Assembly (NCBI GenBank): GCA_013336205.1
Contig: JAAXUD010000201.1
Location: forward strand, 1 to 5,945
DNA from: Lentimicrobium sp.
GTDB taxonomy: Bacteria; Bacteroidota; Bacteroidia; Bacteroidales; Lentimicrobiaceae
Direction: 5' to 3'
Length of the DNA: 5,945 nt
The translations under genes were made by a program, and so were the position numbers. Positions within the stretch are counted from its first letter, which is position 1; each line of letters begins with the position of its first letter. The notes under the pieces were generated by a model. That model made no database searches. It was not told where the DNA came from and saw only the letters and a program-made list of their open reading frames with translations. Below are positions 4,875 to 5,945 of the stretch, one piece after another.

Positions 4875-5945
4875 TTAAAAGGCTTTGTTAACTATTGTTC
4901 TGAACCTTTGCTTTTCGATGGAAAAAATATAAGCAGCAAAACCTATCAGCAGGATTGAATTGATCAGATATTTCATCCAGTCTAATCCTGTTACCGGGAT
5001 TAAAGATATGGCATAAATAGCTACTGCAATAAGGCTGTATTTAAGCGCGCTTTTCAGGTCATAATTAATCGGGTAGTACTTCTGTCCAAACAAATATGAA
5101 ATTACCATCATGGAGGCATAACAGATAAGGGTAGCCCAGGCGGCACCCATGTAACCCATAACCGGTATAAGAATAAAGTTCAGTACCAACGTTATAACAG
5201 CGCCAGCAATTGAAATGGCGGCACCGGCTTTAGTCCTGTCGGTAAGTTTAAACCATACACTAAGGTTATAAAATACACCCAGGAACAGATTCGCCATCAA
5301 TAGTATGGGAACTACCCCCGCTCCTTCCCTGAAATCCTTACCAACAAAGAGCATAACTACATCTATGTACAGCATAATTCCAAGGAAAATCAGCAGACAG
5401 ACAATGATAAAATAATGCATCAATGCCGAATAGGTTTCTTTGGCATTCCCGGACTTCGCATGTTCAAAAAAGAAAGGTTCCGCCGCATATCTGTATGTTT
5501 GAATAAAGAGGGTCATCAATATTGAAATCTTGTAACAGGCGCCATAAATTCCAAGCTGAGCCATGGCTGTTGTCTTGTCTGGTAAAAGGTATTTGAGAAT
5601 TATGCGGTCAAAAGTTTCATTAATTATACCTGCCAGACCAAAAATAAGTAGCGGCCAGCTGTATTTCAACATCTGTTTCAACAGTTTTCGGTCGATAAGC
5701 ATTTTTCCGAAAGAAATTTCCGGAATAAGCATTACAAGCGTAAGAACACTTGCAATCAGGTTGGATATAAAGATATACCCGACACCAATCTCCGGATTAT
5801 AGATTTTGCCTATCAAGCCCGCGATTCCACTATCCGGATGGGTACTGAGGATATATGGGCAAAGCAGAATGAAAAAGAGATTCATGCCTATGTTGACCAC
5901 TATATTGGCTATCTTGATGAGGGCAAACCGGATTGGTTTATTTTC
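4875..5945 (-). CDS. Polysaccharide/oligosaccharide flippase (MOP superfamily), 5' partial
   Basis: This is an inner-membrane exporter of the Wzx/PST/MATE-like type, which flips lipid-linked sugars to the outer face for surface polysaccharide assembly. The visible part is 356 residues with about ten hydrophobic segments (near 10-33, 54-76, 95-115, 131-150, 177-200, 210-230, 240-262, 264-287, 303-318 and 325-343). Family signs are the start ENKPIRFALIKIANI (basic, then a long helix), a KYSWPLLI segment opening the second half, and the C-terminal LNFILIPVMGYMGAAWAT pattern typical of these flippases. The frame stays open to the right edge. A GTG at 5898-5900 is internal, since 15 in-frame codons before it continue the conserved helix. 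Family members are usually about 480-500 residues, so roughly 130 N-terminal residues are missing. The substrate cannot be told, and a MurJ-like role is less likely but not excluded. The stop is 57 bases before dut. Confidence 0.88.
   Translation of the reverse strand, partial: ENKPIRFALIKIANIVVNIGMNLFFILLCPYILSTHPDSGIAGLIGKIYNPEIGVGYIFISNLIASVLTLVMLIPEISFGKMLIDRKLLKQMLKYSWPLLIFGLAGIINETFDRIILKYLLPDKTTAMAQLGIYGACYKISILMTLFIQTYRYAAEPFFFEHAKSGNAKETYSALMHYFIIVCLLIFLGIMLYIDVVMLFVGKDFREGAGVVPILLMANLFLGVFYNLSVWFKLTDRTKAGAAISIAGAVITLVLNFILIPVMGYMGAAWATLICYASMMVISYLFGQKYYPINYDLKSALKYSLIAVAIYAISLIPVTGLDWMKYLINSILLIGFAAYIFSIEKQRFRTIVNKAF

Noticed and set aside
5898..5900. GTG as the flippase start codon
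   Set aside because: The frame is open for 15 more codons to the edge, and these encode the conserved basic residues and first half of a membrane helix. The gene is cut by the window, not short.
1..5945. Mobile element, CRISPR array, defence system or other novel multigene system
   Set aside because: There is no transposase, integrase, terminal repeat, spaced repeat, nuclease or toxin-antitoxin gene. All genes fit familiar core Bacteroidota families with uniform style.

Overview
The window looks like ordinary chromosomal DNA from a member of the Bacteroidota, probably Bacteroidales or a relative. The reasons are the gene content and order (polysaccharide flippase, dUTPase, TPR protein, DUF4292-type lipoprotein, EnvC-like protein, TatA), start codons without Shine-Dalgarno sequences, and two matches to the Bacteroidota -7 promoter element TAnnTTTG placed just upstream of genes. 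All six protein genes lie on the minus strand, so they read from right to left, and they fill almost the whole window.

In transcription order: (1) 5945-4875, the C-terminal three quarters of a membrane flippase of the polysaccharide/oligosaccharide exporter type, whose start lies beyond the right edge; (2) 4817-4386, a complete trimeric dUTPase (dut), with a possible promoter and a hairpin in the 57-base gap before it; (3) a 145-base gap with a small hairpin and an adjacent AT-rich palindrome; (4) 4240-2498, a secreted protein made almost entirely of TPR repeats; (5) 2505-1669, an outer-membrane-type lipoprotein with a LolB-like look, overlapping the TPR gene by 8 bases; (6) 1657-395, a secreted coiled-coil plus LytM protein of the EnvC type, 11 bases after gene 5; (7) 327-145, a 60-residue TatA, probably with its own promoter; (8) a strong two-way terminator hairpin at 16-54.

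The TPR, lipoprotein and EnvC-like genes form the tightest unit. All three products carry export signals, so the unit appears devoted to the cell envelope: a TPR scaffold, a lipid- or lipoprotein-binding lipoprotein, and an activator of cell-wall amidases. TatA next door is suggestive because in E. coli two of the EnvC/NlpD-controlled amidases, AmiA and AmiC, are exported by Tat. The dUTPase is housekeeping, and the flippase belongs to surface polysaccharide or cell-wall precursor export.

I see no mobile element, CRISPR array, toxin-antitoxin pair, defence system or biosynthetic cluster. No exciting undescribed system is visible. The points most worth a second look are the degenerate active site of the EnvC-like protein, the TPR/LolB-like/EnvC cassette, and short structured elements in the gaps around dut.
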